64,000 nucleotides of DNA from Pontibacter amylolyticus (GTDB lineage: Bacteria; Bacteroidota; Bacteroidia; Cytophagales; Hymenobacteraceae), in NCBI RefSeq assembly GCF_014638845.1, contig NZ_BMFP01000001.1, forward strand, positions 519,337-583,336. The letters are read 5' to 3'. A program made the position numbers and the translations under genes. This document shows positions 52,854 to 61,585 of the stretch, piece after piece. Below the pieces are notes generated by a model. It was not told where the DNA came from, ran no database searches, and saw only the letters and a program-made list of their open reading frames with translations. Each line of letters begins with the position of its first letter. Positions within the stretch are counted from its first letter, which is position 1.

Positions 52854-54980
52854 CTACTTACTAAAGTATACGCTGAAGGTTGTGCCGACGCCCAGCTCAC
52901 TCTCCACTTCTATCCTGCCACCTGCGTTCTCCACGATCCTTTTCACCATATACAGGCCCACCCCGGAGCCTTCCACATGGTCGTGGAAACGCTTAAACAT
53001 GGTAAAGAGTTTGTTTTTCTGTGCGGGAGCCAGCCCCAGGCCATTGTCCTTCACCTGCAGCACCTGAAATCCGTTCACCTGTCCGCAACTCACCTTTACC
53101 TGCGGCTTTCTGTCCGGATGACTGTACTTAATGCCGTTCGACAACAGGTTGTACAGAATGCTGCGCAGGTTTTTCTCTGAAAAGGCCATGGTCGCGCAGT
53201 CGGCAACGTCCGTCTCGATCTGGGCACCGTATTCGGCGATCATCTTCTCCAGGTCCAGCTCTACTTCCCTCACAACTTCCGTCACCACCACATGCTCCTG
53301 CCTGTTCAGCTCTTCCTTCTGCAGCTTTGAGATTTCGGTCAGGCTGGCGATCGTCTTCCTGAATCTGAACACGGAGCCCTGGATCATGTTAAATATTCTT
53401 CTGACCTCTGGATTGGCGAGGCTTCCCTCCGAAAGTTCGAATAACAGTTCGCTCATCAGCATTTCGATGTTCGAGATAGGCGCCTTTAGGTCGTGCGAGG
53501 CCGTGTAGATGAAGTTATCGAGGTCTTTGTTGATGTAGATGAGTTGCTGATTGGCAATGCCAAACTCCTTGTTGGCCTTTTGCAGCTGCTGTTCGCTTGC
53601 TTCCACTGCTTTGCGTGCCTGTACCTGCTCCGTCACTTCCAGCGCGAATACCACCACGCCGTCGATCTGGTTCTGTTCGTTGTAGCGGGCCTGCAGTATG
53701 TAGCGGAAGTACCTGTCTTCCATTTCGCCGTCAGGCCGCGCAAACGGAATGTACATTTCCTTCTCTTCGTGGGTGCGGCCCGTTTCGTACACATCCCGAA
53801 ACGTTTTGTAAACCGGGTTGCCTTCTATTTCGGGCAGGGCCTTAAGTATAGGTTTGCCGAGCAGTTGCCGCTCGGGGAAAAACGCGGCATAGGCCGGGTT
53901 AACCAGCTCGTATACCAGGTCAGACCCGTTGAGAATACAGATGGCGGCCGGCGCACTCATAAAGAGGCTTTGTAAACGTTTGCTCTGCCGCTCAGCCTCC
54001 GCCTGCGCCTGCTCCAGTTCGAAGGTGCGGCGTTTTATCACTTCTTCCAGGCCCAGATTCATGCTATGAAGCGATGCGGCACTCGACTCCACCTGCTGGC
54101 GCGCCGCCACGAACGCTGTCACATCCAGCGCAAAGATCAGGATGCCATTTACCTTCCCTTCCGCGTCGAGCAGGGCCTGGTAGATAAAATTCCAGTAGAT
54201 GTCCTCGGCAGGCTGCCCTTCGTAGCGCGCCACCGGTATCAGCACTTCCTTCCCTTCGTAGGTGACGCCTGTTTTGTATACCTCGTGGATGATGTCATAG
54301 ACCGGCTGGTGCCTCAGCTCCGGCAAAGCCTCGAACAGGGGCAGGTCCAGCAGTTCACGACCCGGAAAAAGCTGGTAATAGGAACTGTTGATTACCCTGT
54401 AGATGAAGGTTGGTCCCTCGAGCATGGCACAGGCCGCCGGTGCCTGGTCAAAAAAGCGATCCAAGCGAAGGCGCTGTTGCTCTGCCTGGGCTAGCGCGGC
54501 CTGCTCTTTCACACGGCTCTCTTCGAGTTGTGCCTTTGTTTTCAGGTCGTCCGAAATGTTTTTTGTTTCATGCAGAATACAAACGAGTTCGCCCTGGCTA
54601 TTGTAAACAGGTGTGTTTGTAGAGGTCCAGTACCGTTCAAAAAATCCCCCTGCCTTGCCGGGGTCCTGAATGTCGTAGCGCATGACATCCATTTTGTCGG
54701 GTTTACGGGTAGCGATCGCCCGCTCGATGGATGCTCGCAGGCTTGCCGAAGAAGTGAGTTCGGGCGTATTAGGGTTGTCCGGAAAAACGTCGAAGAGATG
54801 CCTGCCCATGATGTGCTCACGGGTTAAAAACGCCTCACGCAAATAAGCATCTGAGGCACCTATCAGGGTCAGGTGAGGCGAAATAAGCAAGATCAGGCCA
54901 CTCTGTGCTTCCAGCAATTGCTGGAAGGGGACGGCTTGGTCAGACTGATTCCCCTGAGTGGGAACTGTGCTATCTAGCAT
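52854..54980 (-). CDS. multi-PAS sensor histidine kinase
   Basis: The 708-residue protein has three PAS-like modules (about 20-150, 165-300 and 335-465; the last two share PAACAMLEGPTFIYRVINSS and PAAICILNGSDLVYELVNPA), a coiled-coil linker, a HisKA domain with H496 (FIYTASHDLKAPIS) and an HATPase (GLGLAPAQKNKLFTMFKRFH, EGSGVGLYMVKRIVENAGG). It lacks membrane segments and is probably cytosolic. No response regulator is adjacent. The kinase encoded upstream at 55146-57092 has a closely related catalytic part. Confidence 0.94.
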   Translation of the reverse strand: MLDSTVPTQGNQSDQAVPFQQLLEAQSGLILLISPHLTLIGASDAYLREAFLTREHIMGRHLFDVFPDNPNTPELTSSASLRASIERAIATRKPDKMDVMRYDIQDPGKAGGFFERYWTSTNTPVYNSQGELVCILHETKNISDDLKTKAQLEESRVKEQAALAQAEQQRLRLDRFFDQAPAACAMLEGPTFIYRVINSSYYQLFPGRELLDLPLFEALPELRHQPVYDIIHEVYKTGVTYEGKEVLIPVARYEGQPAEDIYWNFIYQALLDAEGKVNGILIFALDVTAFVAARQQVESSAASLHSMNLGLEEVIKRRTFELEQAQAEAERQSKRLQSLFMSAPAAICILNGSDLVYELVNPAYAAFFPERQLLGKPILKALPEIEGNPVYKTFRDVYETGRTHEEKEMYIPFARPDGEMEDRYFRYILQARYNEQNQIDGVVVFALEVTEQVQARKAVEASEQQLQKANKEFGIANQQLIYINKDLDNFIYTASHDLKAPISNIEMLMSELLFELSEGSLANPEVRRIFNMIQGSVFRFRKTIASLTEISKLQKEELNRQEHVVVTEVVREVELDLEKMIAEYGAQIETDVADCATMAFSEKNLRSILYNLLSNGIKYSHPDRKPQVKVSCGQVNGFQVLQVKDNGLGLAPAQKNKLFTMFKRFHDHVEGSGVGLYMVKRIVENAGGRIEVESELGVGTTFSVYFSK

Positions 54981-55104
54981 GCGGTACTTTTATAATGAAC
55001 ATTGATTATGGGTGTGCGGACCATGTTACCAAAAGGCGGCATGGCCCCTACGCCATACCTGGCGGCGCGGCTTCCAGCCATACCGTTTCATAATTTCCCG
55101 AAGC

Positions 55105-55138
55105 ACTCCTATACCTACTATACTGAAAGTATAGGAGT
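55105..55138. repeat. 10-bp hairpin between the PAS kinase genes
   Basis: ACTCCTATAC (55105-55114) and GTATAGGAGT (55129-55138) form a perfect stem with a 14-base loop; the left arm overlaps an octamer. There is no T run, so termination is uncertain. Confidence 0.55.
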
Positions 55139-55145
55139 ACTGCGA

Positions 55146-57092
55146 TCAGTCCTTTTTCTGGTGGAAGCTGACGATAAACCTGGAGCCTACGCCTACTTCG
55201 CTCTCCACCGCGATGCTGTCGCCGGCGTTGTCAAGTATGCGCTTCACCAGGTACAGCCCTATGCCCGTGCCCTCCACATGATCGTGCGCACGCTTGAACA
55301 GCGAGAAGATCTTACCGATCTGACTCGGAGCAAGGCCAAGGCCGTTGTCCTGCACAGAGAGTTCGTATACCCCTTCCTTTGTAATGGCCGTGCTGATGCT
55401 GACCACCGGGCTTCGATCGGGGTCAGCGTACTTGATGGCGTTGGAAACCAGGTTGAACAGGATGCTCCGGAGATTCTTGCGGGCATAGCGCAGCGTGTTA
55501 AACTCCATGTCGGTGCACTCCACCACGGCGCCGGTATGCTCGATATAGGGCTGCAAACTGATCTTGATGTCCTCCATCATGTCCCGTATCTGCACATCCT
55601 CCGGCGATTCCAGCTCATGGTTCAGCCTGGTGACGTCCGACAGATCGGCGATCACGTTTTTGAGCGTGCCGAGTGCGCTGCCCATGTAGTTTAACAGCAC
55701 TTCATGTTGCGCCAGGTTGTCCCCCAGGTCTTCCCGGAGCGCCTGCAGCAGGCCTTCCAGGTTGGTGATCGGTGCTTTCAGGTCGTGGGAGGCGGCGTAC
55801 ACAAAATTGTCGAGCTCGTTGTTGATCTTGATCAGCTCACTGTTTTTGTGCATCAGCTCCTCGTTGCGCCGCCGCTCTGTCAGGTCCCGGGTTACTTTGG
55901 AGAAGCCCAGCAGGCGCTTTTTGCTGTTATAGATCGGCGTGATCACCACGTTGGCCCAGAAAGCGGTGCCGTCTTTGCGAATTCGCCAGCCTTCGTCTTC
56001 GAAGCGGCCCATCTCCTGCGCCTTCTTGAGCTCGTACTGCGGAAACCCGTTCGCGATGGACTCCCGGTTGTAAAACGTGGAGAAATGGCGCCCGATAATC
56101 TCTTTCGGTTTGTAGCCTTTGATGCGCTCGGCGCCTTCGTTCCAGCTCATCACGATTCCCTCCGGATTCAGCATCAGGATGGCGTAGTCCTTCACGCTGT
56201 CGATCATGAGGCGGCTTTTTTCCTCGCTTTCCCGCAGCTCTTCGTTGGTGAGGAAAAGCTGCTGCTCCATTTTCAGTTTATCCGTAAGGTCGCGCGTGAT
56301 CTTTGAAAAGCCGATCAGCTCTTTTTTGGAATTGTAAATGGAGGTGATCACCGTATTGGCCCAGAAGGCAGAACCGTCTTTGCGGTAACGCCAGCCATTG
56401 TCCTCGAAGCGGCCATGCGCTTTGGCCTGCTTGAGTTCATAATCCGGAAAACCCTCAGCGATCAGCTCCTGGCTGTAGAACCGGGCAAAATACTTCCCGA
56501 TGATCTCGTGCGCCTCATAGCCGTTCATGCGGCGGGCACCATTGTTCCAGGTCGCCACGTTACCGGCAGGGTCCAGCATGAAGATGGCGTAATCGGTTAC
56601 CCCTTCTATGAGCAGGCGAAAGCGCTCTTCGCTCTCTTTCAGCTCCTCAAAGGCCCGGTACAGGTCATCTTCGGCTTTTTTGCGCACCGACAGGTCGCGG
56701 GTTATTTTTGAGAAGGCAACCAGCTGCCGGTCTTTGTCATACACGGGTGTGATGACCACGTTGGCCCAGAAAACGGAGCCGTCCTTTTTCACGCGCCAGC
56801 CCTCCTCTTCGTACTTGCCCTCAGCAATTGCTTTGGTCAGCTCCTGCGCCGGGTAGTTTGTATCAATATCCTTTTGGGTATAGAAGATCGAAAAATGCTT
56901 GCCCAGGATCTCCTGCTCCTCATAGCCCTTGATCTGCCTGGCACCGGTGTTCCAGGTGATGATGTGGCCTTCGGCATCGAGCAGAAAAATTGCATAGTCC
57001 GTGATGCTGTCAATAAGAATCCGGTACTGCTCTTCGCCGCTGGTGTCTATACCTGCTGCGGTAGCAGTAACTGGTTTTAAGTTTATGTCCAT
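55146..57092 (-). CDS. sensor histidine kinase with three near-identical PAS repeats
   Basis: The 648-residue protein carries three PAS+PAC modules (about 22-145, 157-282, 290-415) that share DYAIFLLDAEG, ITWNTGARQIKGYE, GKHFSIFYTQ, GRFED.GWR.RKDG and FSKITRDLT, clearly internal duplications. HisKA follows with H436 (FVYAASHDLKAPITN), then HATPase (GLGLAPSQIGKIFSLFKRAH, EGTGIGLYLVKRILDNAGD). No membrane segment is seen. PAS modules of this type often bind heme or flavin, but no ligand residue is certain. It has no adjacent regulator gene. Confidence 0.94.
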   Translation of the reverse strand: MDINLKPVTATAAGIDTSGEEQYRILIDSITDYAIFLLDAEGHIITWNTGARQIKGYEEQEILGKHFSIFYTQKDIDTNYPAQELTKAIAEGKYEEEGWRVKKDGSVFWANVVITPVYDKDRQLVAFSKITRDLSVRKKAEDDLYRAFEELKESEERFRLLIEGVTDYAIFMLDPAGNVATWNNGARRMNGYEAHEIIGKYFARFYSQELIAEGFPDYELKQAKAHGRFEDNGWRYRKDGSAFWANTVITSIYNSKKELIGFSKITRDLTDKLKMEQQLFLTNEELRESEEKSRLMIDSVKDYAILMLNPEGIVMSWNEGAERIKGYKPKEIIGRHFSTFYNRESIANGFPQYELKKAQEMGRFEDEGWRIRKDGTAFWANVVITPIYNSKKRLLGFSKVTRDLTERRRNEELMHKNSELIKINNELDNFVYAASHDLKAPITNLEGLLQALREDLGDNLAQHEVLLNYMGSALGTLKNVIADLSDVTRLNHELESPEDVQIRDMMEDIKISLQPYIEHTGAVVECTDMEFNTLRYARKNLRSILFNLVSNAIKYADPDRSPVVSISTAITKEGVYELSVQDNGLGLAPSQIGKIFSLFKRAHDHVEGTGIGLYLVKRILDNAGDSIAVESEVGVGSRFIVSFHQKKD

Positions 57093-57227
57093 TCAAAAAA
57101 GCTGCTTAGGTAAGGTGAGTAAGGTATAAGAGAGGGTTCAGCCTTTGATATAAAACATTGTTAGCAATTGGCTAATATAGGGGAAAAAATCTGTTCAAGG
57201 TCAATCGACCGGGTTGGACGGGCCAGG

Positions 57228-57782
57228 CTATACCTCCTGCGCCTGCAGGGTAGCGCTTGGTTCACTCGCTACGGCTGGCTGGTCGAGGCGCTTGATGACG
57301 CGGGCCGGGTTACCTACCGCCACGCAGTTATCGGGTATGTCCTTCACCACGACCGACCCCGCCCCGATGCGCACATTGTTCCCGACGCGCACCTCGCCGA
57401 TGATGCACACGTTGGAGCCCAGCTCCACATTATTGCCGATGATGGGGGAACCCGTGTAACTGCCGTCCTCGCGGCGGATATTGCCCAGCGTGGTGGAGTG
57501 GCGGAAAAAGCAGTTCTCGCCGATCACGGAGCAGCCGTTTACGACCAGCGCCTGCCCGTGGCCCAGGAAGAAATTCTTACCCACTTTGGTCCAGTGGGGC
57601 AACTCGATACCCATAAACCACTCTACCAGTATTTTGTAGAACATCAGGTAAGGCAGCCAGATAATGCGGAAAAAAGTGTTGAGGCGGGCAGGGTAGGCAA
57701 TGCGGAACATCAGCATCACAAGGCGGCCTTTCAGGTTTCCCTTGTTTGCGTTCCAATCCTGAAAAATATATGAGAGAAACAT
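57228..57782 (-). CDS. serine O-acetyltransferase-like hexapeptide transferase
   Basis: The 184-residue protein starts FLSYIFQDWNANKGNLKGRL and has a C-terminal left-handed beta helix (GSYTGSPIIGNNVELGSNVC, IIGEVRVGNNVRIGAGSVVV, then KDIPDNCVAVGNPARVI). This is the short CysE/colanic-acid type transferase that uses acetyl-CoA. The Q-D-W-x-x-N opening fits the colanic acid or serine acetyltransferase branch. The ATG at 57782 gives the family start. The stop TAG is inside an octamer (GAG GTA TAG). Confidence 0.9.
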   Translation of the reverse strand: MFLSYIFQDWNANKGNLKGRLVMLMFRIAYPARLNTFFRIIWLPYLMFYKILVEWFMGIELPHWTKVGKNFFLGHGQALVVNGCSVIGENCFFRHSTTLGNIRREDGSYTGSPIIGNNVELGSNVCIIGEVRVGNNVRIGAGSVVVKDIPDNCVAVGNPARVIKRLDQPAVASEPSATLQAQEV

Positions 57783-57858
57783 AGGGTTGTTTACATGTAT
57801 GTACCCGCATACGCTGTGTTGCGGTCTGGCGTTGCGGATTCTTCCACATAGCCCCGCC

Positions 57859-58050
57859 TTAGTCCTCTTTACCCCGCAAAGCGCCGTAGAGAACAGGACT
57901 GAAAAACCGCAGATTTTCGAGCACGCAGGCCATGCTGTAAAACTTCTCAGGGTCAATCTCAGGCTCCTCCGCCATGGTGGCCAGCAGCACATCTAAGGTA
58001 TAGGTGAACGTGGCGTCGAACTCTTCTTCGGTCATTTTAGGGGCTATCAT
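57859..58050 (-). CDS. small acidic protein of unknown function
   Basis: The family is not recognised. The 63 residues (KMTEEEFDATFTYTLDVLLA, then PEIDPEKFYSMACVLENLRF) are acidic and helical, with composition like a real protein. The gene precedes the acetyltransferase gene by 76 bp on the same strand. An octamer copy lies inside (57996) and another (58059) just upstream of the ATG. Confidence 0.65.
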   Translation of the reverse strand: MIAPKMTEEEFDATFTYTLDVLLATMAEEPEIDPEKFYSMACVLENLRFFSPVLYGALRGKED

Positions 58051-58198
58051 GTGGTAAGCTATACCTGTAACAAACTCTGCGGCAATTCATTTCAAAGGGC
58101 AGCGATTTTTGTGCCGGCTGGCACGCAGCCCAACATGCGCCGCCTGAGGCCGTACCTTATGAAGGTAGCATTTATTACTGATATAACAATTTACAACT

Positions 58199-59311
58199 AT
58201 GACGATCAAACTTAAACCATTGAAAGACCAGGTAATCGTGATTACCGGGGCATCGAGCGGCATTGGACTGGCCACAGCCTTTGCCGCCGCCGAAAAGGGC
58301 GCACGCCTGGTGCTGGCAGCCCGCAACGAGCAGGCCCTGCAGGAAATAGCCCAGGAAATAAACGACAAGGGCGGACAGGCCATTGCCGTTGGGGCCGATG
58401 TAGGTCGGCAGCAGGACGTGCAACGCATCGCCGATGCGGCCCTCTCCCACTTCGGGGGCTTCGACACCTGGGTGAATGACGCCGGCGTATCCATTTACGG
58501 ACGCCTGCTGGAGGTGAGCGACGAAGATAACCGCCGCCTCTTCGACACCAACTTCTGGGGACTGGTATACGGCTCGCAGATGGCGGCCATGCACCTGCGC
58601 AACCGGGGCGGCGCCATCATCAACCTCGGCAGTGTACTCTCCGACACTGCCATCCCCATGCAGGGGATGTACAGCGCCACCAAGCACGCCGTGAAGGGCT
58701 TTACGGATGCCCTGCGCATCGAACTGGAAGAAGAAGGGGCGCCTGTATCGGTTACCCTGATCAAACCGGCCGCCATCAACACCCCCTACCCCGACCACGC
58801 CAAGAACTATACCGACCGCAAGCTGACGCTTCCGCCACCAGTATACGAGCCTGAGGAAGTGGCCAACGCCATTCTGTATGCCGCCACCCATCAGAAACGC
58901 GACATCATGGTGGGCGGCGGAGGCAAGCTCATGAGCCTGACCAACAAACTGGCCCCGGGTCTGATGGACCTTTCCAGCGAAAAACTGATGACCGATCAGC
59001 AACTGCTCGACGAGCCGGCCCGCCACCGCGAGGGAACCCTGCACCAGCCGGGGGAGGGCGGCCGCATACACGGCCGCATCAAGGACACCATGCCGACCAG
59101 CCTCTATACCCGCGCGGTGACCAACCCGGTCATAGCAGGCGCTGTGGTGGCTGCCGCAGGTGCCGCCGCGCTGGCGCTAATGGGCAAGAAGCGCACGAGC
59201 ATGAACGGCGACCGGTATAAACAGGCGAATACCAGACCGGAGATGGTGGAAGTCGTGGAGATTGTGGAAGAGGTAAACGTAACCCCGCTCCCTCCGCAGC
59301 GTCCGCTATAA
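58199..59311 (+). CDS. short-chain dehydrogenase with C-terminal membrane anchor
   Basis: The 370-residue protein has a classical SDR domain: VIVITGASSGIGLATAFAAA (NAD motif TGxxxGIG), INLGSVLSDTAIPMQGMYSA and catalytic YSATKHA. A C-terminal extension carries one hydrophobic helix (VIAGAVVAAAGAAALALM) and an acidic tail (EVVEIVEEVNVTPLPPQ). This SDR type is widespread and of unknown substrate. It is divergent from the acidic protein gene. Confidence 0.93.
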   Translation: MTIKLKPLKDQVIVITGASSGIGLATAFAAAEKGARLVLAARNEQALQEIAQEINDKGGQAIAVGADVGRQQDVQRIADAALSHFGGFDTWVNDAGVSIYGRLLEVSDEDNRRLFDTNFWGLVYGSQMAAMHLRNRGGAIINLGSVLSDTAIPMQGMYSATKHAVKGFTDALRIELEEEGAPVSVTLIKPAAINTPYPDHAKNYTDRKLTLPPPVYEPEEVANAILYAATHQKRDIMVGGGGKLMSLTNKLAPGLMDLSSEKLMTDQQLLDEPARHREGTLHQPGEGGRIHGRIKDTMPTSLYTRAVTNPVIAGAVVAAAGAAALALMGKKRTSMNGDRYKQANTRPEMVEVVEIVEEVNVTPLPPQRPL

Positions 59312-59355
59312 GCCAAATATTGCCAGCCCACACCTTATGTGTGAGCTTTGACAGT

Positions 59356-59407
59356 ATAAACAAACACAGGTGCAAAGTCCAGAACTTTTGCACCTGTGTT
59401 TGTTTAT
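59356..59407. terminator. long perfect inverted repeat, bidirectional terminator
   Basis: ATAAACAAACACAGGTGCAAA (59356-59376) pairs perfectly with 59387-59407 (21 bp, loop of 10). It lies 44 bases after the SDR gene. The outer part is A/T-rich, so it can end transcription in either direction. The stem is longer than ordinary terminators. Confidence 0.7.
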
Positions 59408-59745
59408 AGGTATACGTGCAATTTTAATCATTTTATCAAATAAAAATAATACAACTAAAACAAATATTAAGGCTTCTTTGGACTAGGCTCTGAAACATTG
59501 CCCCGCCACCTGAAATGTCTTTTAAAAGCCTTTGCTGATCGGTTTAGCATGTCAAAACGCTATATACGTCCAAGATCATATTTATAATTAGCAAATCACT
59601 ATATCAAAAAACTACCAAATCACGTTGAATTATATTGTAGATCACTCTGTTAGCAACACGGTGGTTGGACGGTCCGTAAAGCCGGTGGCTGAATTATTTT
59701 CAGCTATCGCATACTGCACTGATGTATAACCACTGGTTTTGCCGT
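59408..59745. other. AT-rich intergenic region
   Basis: No gene is supported in this stretch. It has poly-A/T tracts and no octamer copy. Confidence 0.5.
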
Positions 59746-59753
59746 TATATTTG
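59746..59753 (+). promoter_or_regulatory. TATATTTG -7 promoter box
   Basis: This exact TAnnTTTG match is 41 bases before the ATG of the following membrane protein gene, implying a leader of about 35 bases. Confidence 0.5.
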
Positions 59754-59794
59754 CAGACTTTTGACTAGTAGCTTAGCTTATTTTTAATATCCAT

Positions 59795-60268
59795 ATGTTT
59801 GAAACGCTTCTTTATACCTTTCTTTTGAGTATCTCCCCTTTCGGAGAAGCGCGGGCAGGCATACCATACGCCATTTTAAATAATGTGCATTTTATTCTGG
59901 CCTTCCTGGTTGGCACTGTGGCCAATACACTGGTGTTCCCACTTTTCATGTGGCTGATCGATACCTTTAGCCAGAAGTTCTGGCCGTTCAGGGCCTACAA
60001 AAGAGGGGTGGTTTTCTTATCAAAGCGAGCGAAGAAACTGGCCGGTGACAATGTGCAAAAGCATGGTTTCTGGGGGCTGATGGTGTTTGTGATGATCCCG
60101 CTGCCCGGCACAGGCGCCTATATGGGTACCATTGCCGCCAACATCTTCAAGATTGAGCGTAGAAAGGCTTTCCTGGCCATAAGCATTGGCGTTGTAATTT
60201 CTTCTGTCTTTATGGCCCTGGCCACGCACTTTGGTCACCTGGGCGTTACGCAGCTTTCTTCCAATTAA
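59795..60268 (+). CDS. small multidrug export protein (COG2426)
   Basis: The 157-residue membrane protein has the COG2426 motifs LLSISPFGEARAGIPYAI near the start and GFWGLMVFVMIPLPGTGAYM in the middle, with four helices. The P-F-x-E-x-R-x-x-I-P motif is diagnostic. The name comes from early reports; the real transport role is unclear. A strong terminator follows. Confidence 0.93.
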   Translation: MFETLLYTFLLSISPFGEARAGIPYAILNNVHFILAFLVGTVANTLVFPLFMWLIDTFSQKFWPFRAYKRGVVFLSKRAKKLAGDNVQKHGFWGLMVFVMIPLPGTGAYMGTIAANIFKIERRKAFLAISIGVVISSVFMALATHFGHLGVTQLSSN

Positions 60269-60292
60269 CCTGACTTCGCGATTATAGGCACA

Positions 60293-60339
60293 AGCCCTGT
60301 TTGCAAAGCCTCTCCGGCTGAAAGCAAACAGGGCTTTTT
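60293..60339 (+). terminator. rho-independent terminator
   Basis: AGCCCTGTTTGC / GCAAACAGGGCT (12-bp stem) is followed by a T run 24 bases after the export protein gene; the inner loop contains a second small AGCC/GGCT pair. Confidence 0.92.
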
Positions 60340-60385
60340 GCTGCCCTCCACCTTCACAGAGCAAAAGAATGTGTATTTTTGGCCC

Positions 60386-61507
60386 ATGACGCTCAAAAAA
60401 ATCACGTCCTACGCTTTACTTTCCCTGCTCTTGATTTCCGGTGCTGCCGGCTGTAGCTTTATGCACCTCTCCCCCCAGTTCGGCGGCGAGGCCAAAGGCG
60501 AACGACTGAAGCTCATGCAGGCCTCACCTAACTACGAAGACGGCATCTTTCACAACCCGGTGCCGACCAACATGGACATGGGCTTCGGGGGCATTGTCAA
60601 AATGATCAACTCCCGCCTCTTCGACAAAACGGAGAACCAGGCGCCTGACTGGCAGTTGCCAGTGGAGAAGCTGGATCCGGGTAGACTCGCCTCGGCGCAG
60701 GACACCGCCACGGTGCTCACCTGGTTCGGCCACTCCACCTTTCTGATCGAGCTGGACGGCAAGCGCCTGCTCGTCGACCCCATGCTGGGCGAGCGGGCCT
60801 CACCGCTCAGTTTCCTGGGTCCGAAGCGTTTTACCGACGAGCTGCCCATCACCATTGAAGACCTGCCCTTCATCGATGCAGTGCTCATCTCGCACGACCA
60901 CTACGACCACCTCGACTACGGCTCCATCAAAAAACTGGCAGAAAAGACCGGTCACTTTTATGTGGCGCTGGGCGTGGGCGCGCACCTGGAGCGCTGGGAC
61001 ATTCCGGCCGAAAAGATCACGGAGCTGGACTGGTGGGACGAGGCCGAGCTGGCAGGTATAACATTTGTCGCTACCCCGGCCCGGCACTTCTCCGGACGCG
61101 GCATTTCTGATCGTATGAAGACCCTCTGGACCTCCTGGGTGATACAGGGCAAAAACGAAAAAATCTTCTTCAGCGGCGACACGGGCTATTTCGACGGCTT
61201 CAAGGAAATTGGCGAAAGGTATGGCCCCTTCGACATCACCCTGCTCGAGTGCGGGCAGTACAACGAACTCTGGCAGAGCATCCACATGATGCCGGAGGAA
61301 ACCGTGCAGGCCCACCTCGACCTGAAAGGAAAACTGATGATGCCGATCCACTGGGGCGCCTTTACGCTGGCCATGCACTCCTGGACCGACCCGATTGAGC
61401 GCGTGACGAAAAAGGCAAGGGAGCTGAACGTGCCCACGACCACACCGCGCATCGGGGAGCCCATCATCCTGAATAGAAGCATTCCAAAATCGCAGTGGTG
61501 GGAGTAG
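60386..61507 (+). CDS. MBL-fold metal-dependent hydrolase lipoprotein (RomA/NAPE-PLD-like)
   Basis: The 373-residue protein begins with a lipoprotein signal (SLLLISGAAGCSFMHL). The metallo-beta-lactamase core shows TVLTWFGHSTFLIELDGKRL, LISHDHYDHLDYGSI (HxHxDH variant), VATPARHFSGRG, FFSGDTGYFDGF and MPIHWGAFTLA. This order fits the RomA / NAPE-hydrolysing phospholipase D-like family. It is probably membrane-anchored in the periplasm. A TATTTTTG promoter-like box ends only 4 bases before the ATG. Confidence 0.92.
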   Translation: MTLKKITSYALLSLLLISGAAGCSFMHLSPQFGGEAKGERLKLMQASPNYEDGIFHNPVPTNMDMGFGGIVKMINSRLFDKTENQAPDWQLPVEKLDPGRLASAQDTATVLTWFGHSTFLIELDGKRLLVDPMLGERASPLSFLGPKRFTDELPITIEDLPFIDAVLISHDHYDHLDYGSIKKLAEKTGHFYVALGVGAHLERWDIPAEKITELDWWDEAELAGITFVATPARHFSGRGISDRMKTLWTSWVIQGKNEKIFFSGDTGYFDGFKEIGERYGPFDITLLECGQYNELWQSIHMMPEETVQAHLDLKGKLMMPIHWGAFTLAMHSWTDPIERVTKKARELNVPTTTPRIGEPIILNRSIPKSQWWE

Positions 61508-61585
61508 CGGCGGGTATAGCCTCTGGCAACACAGAAGCTACTGACGCAGTACTGCTGTATAGGTATAGATTTAAGACAGAGATTC

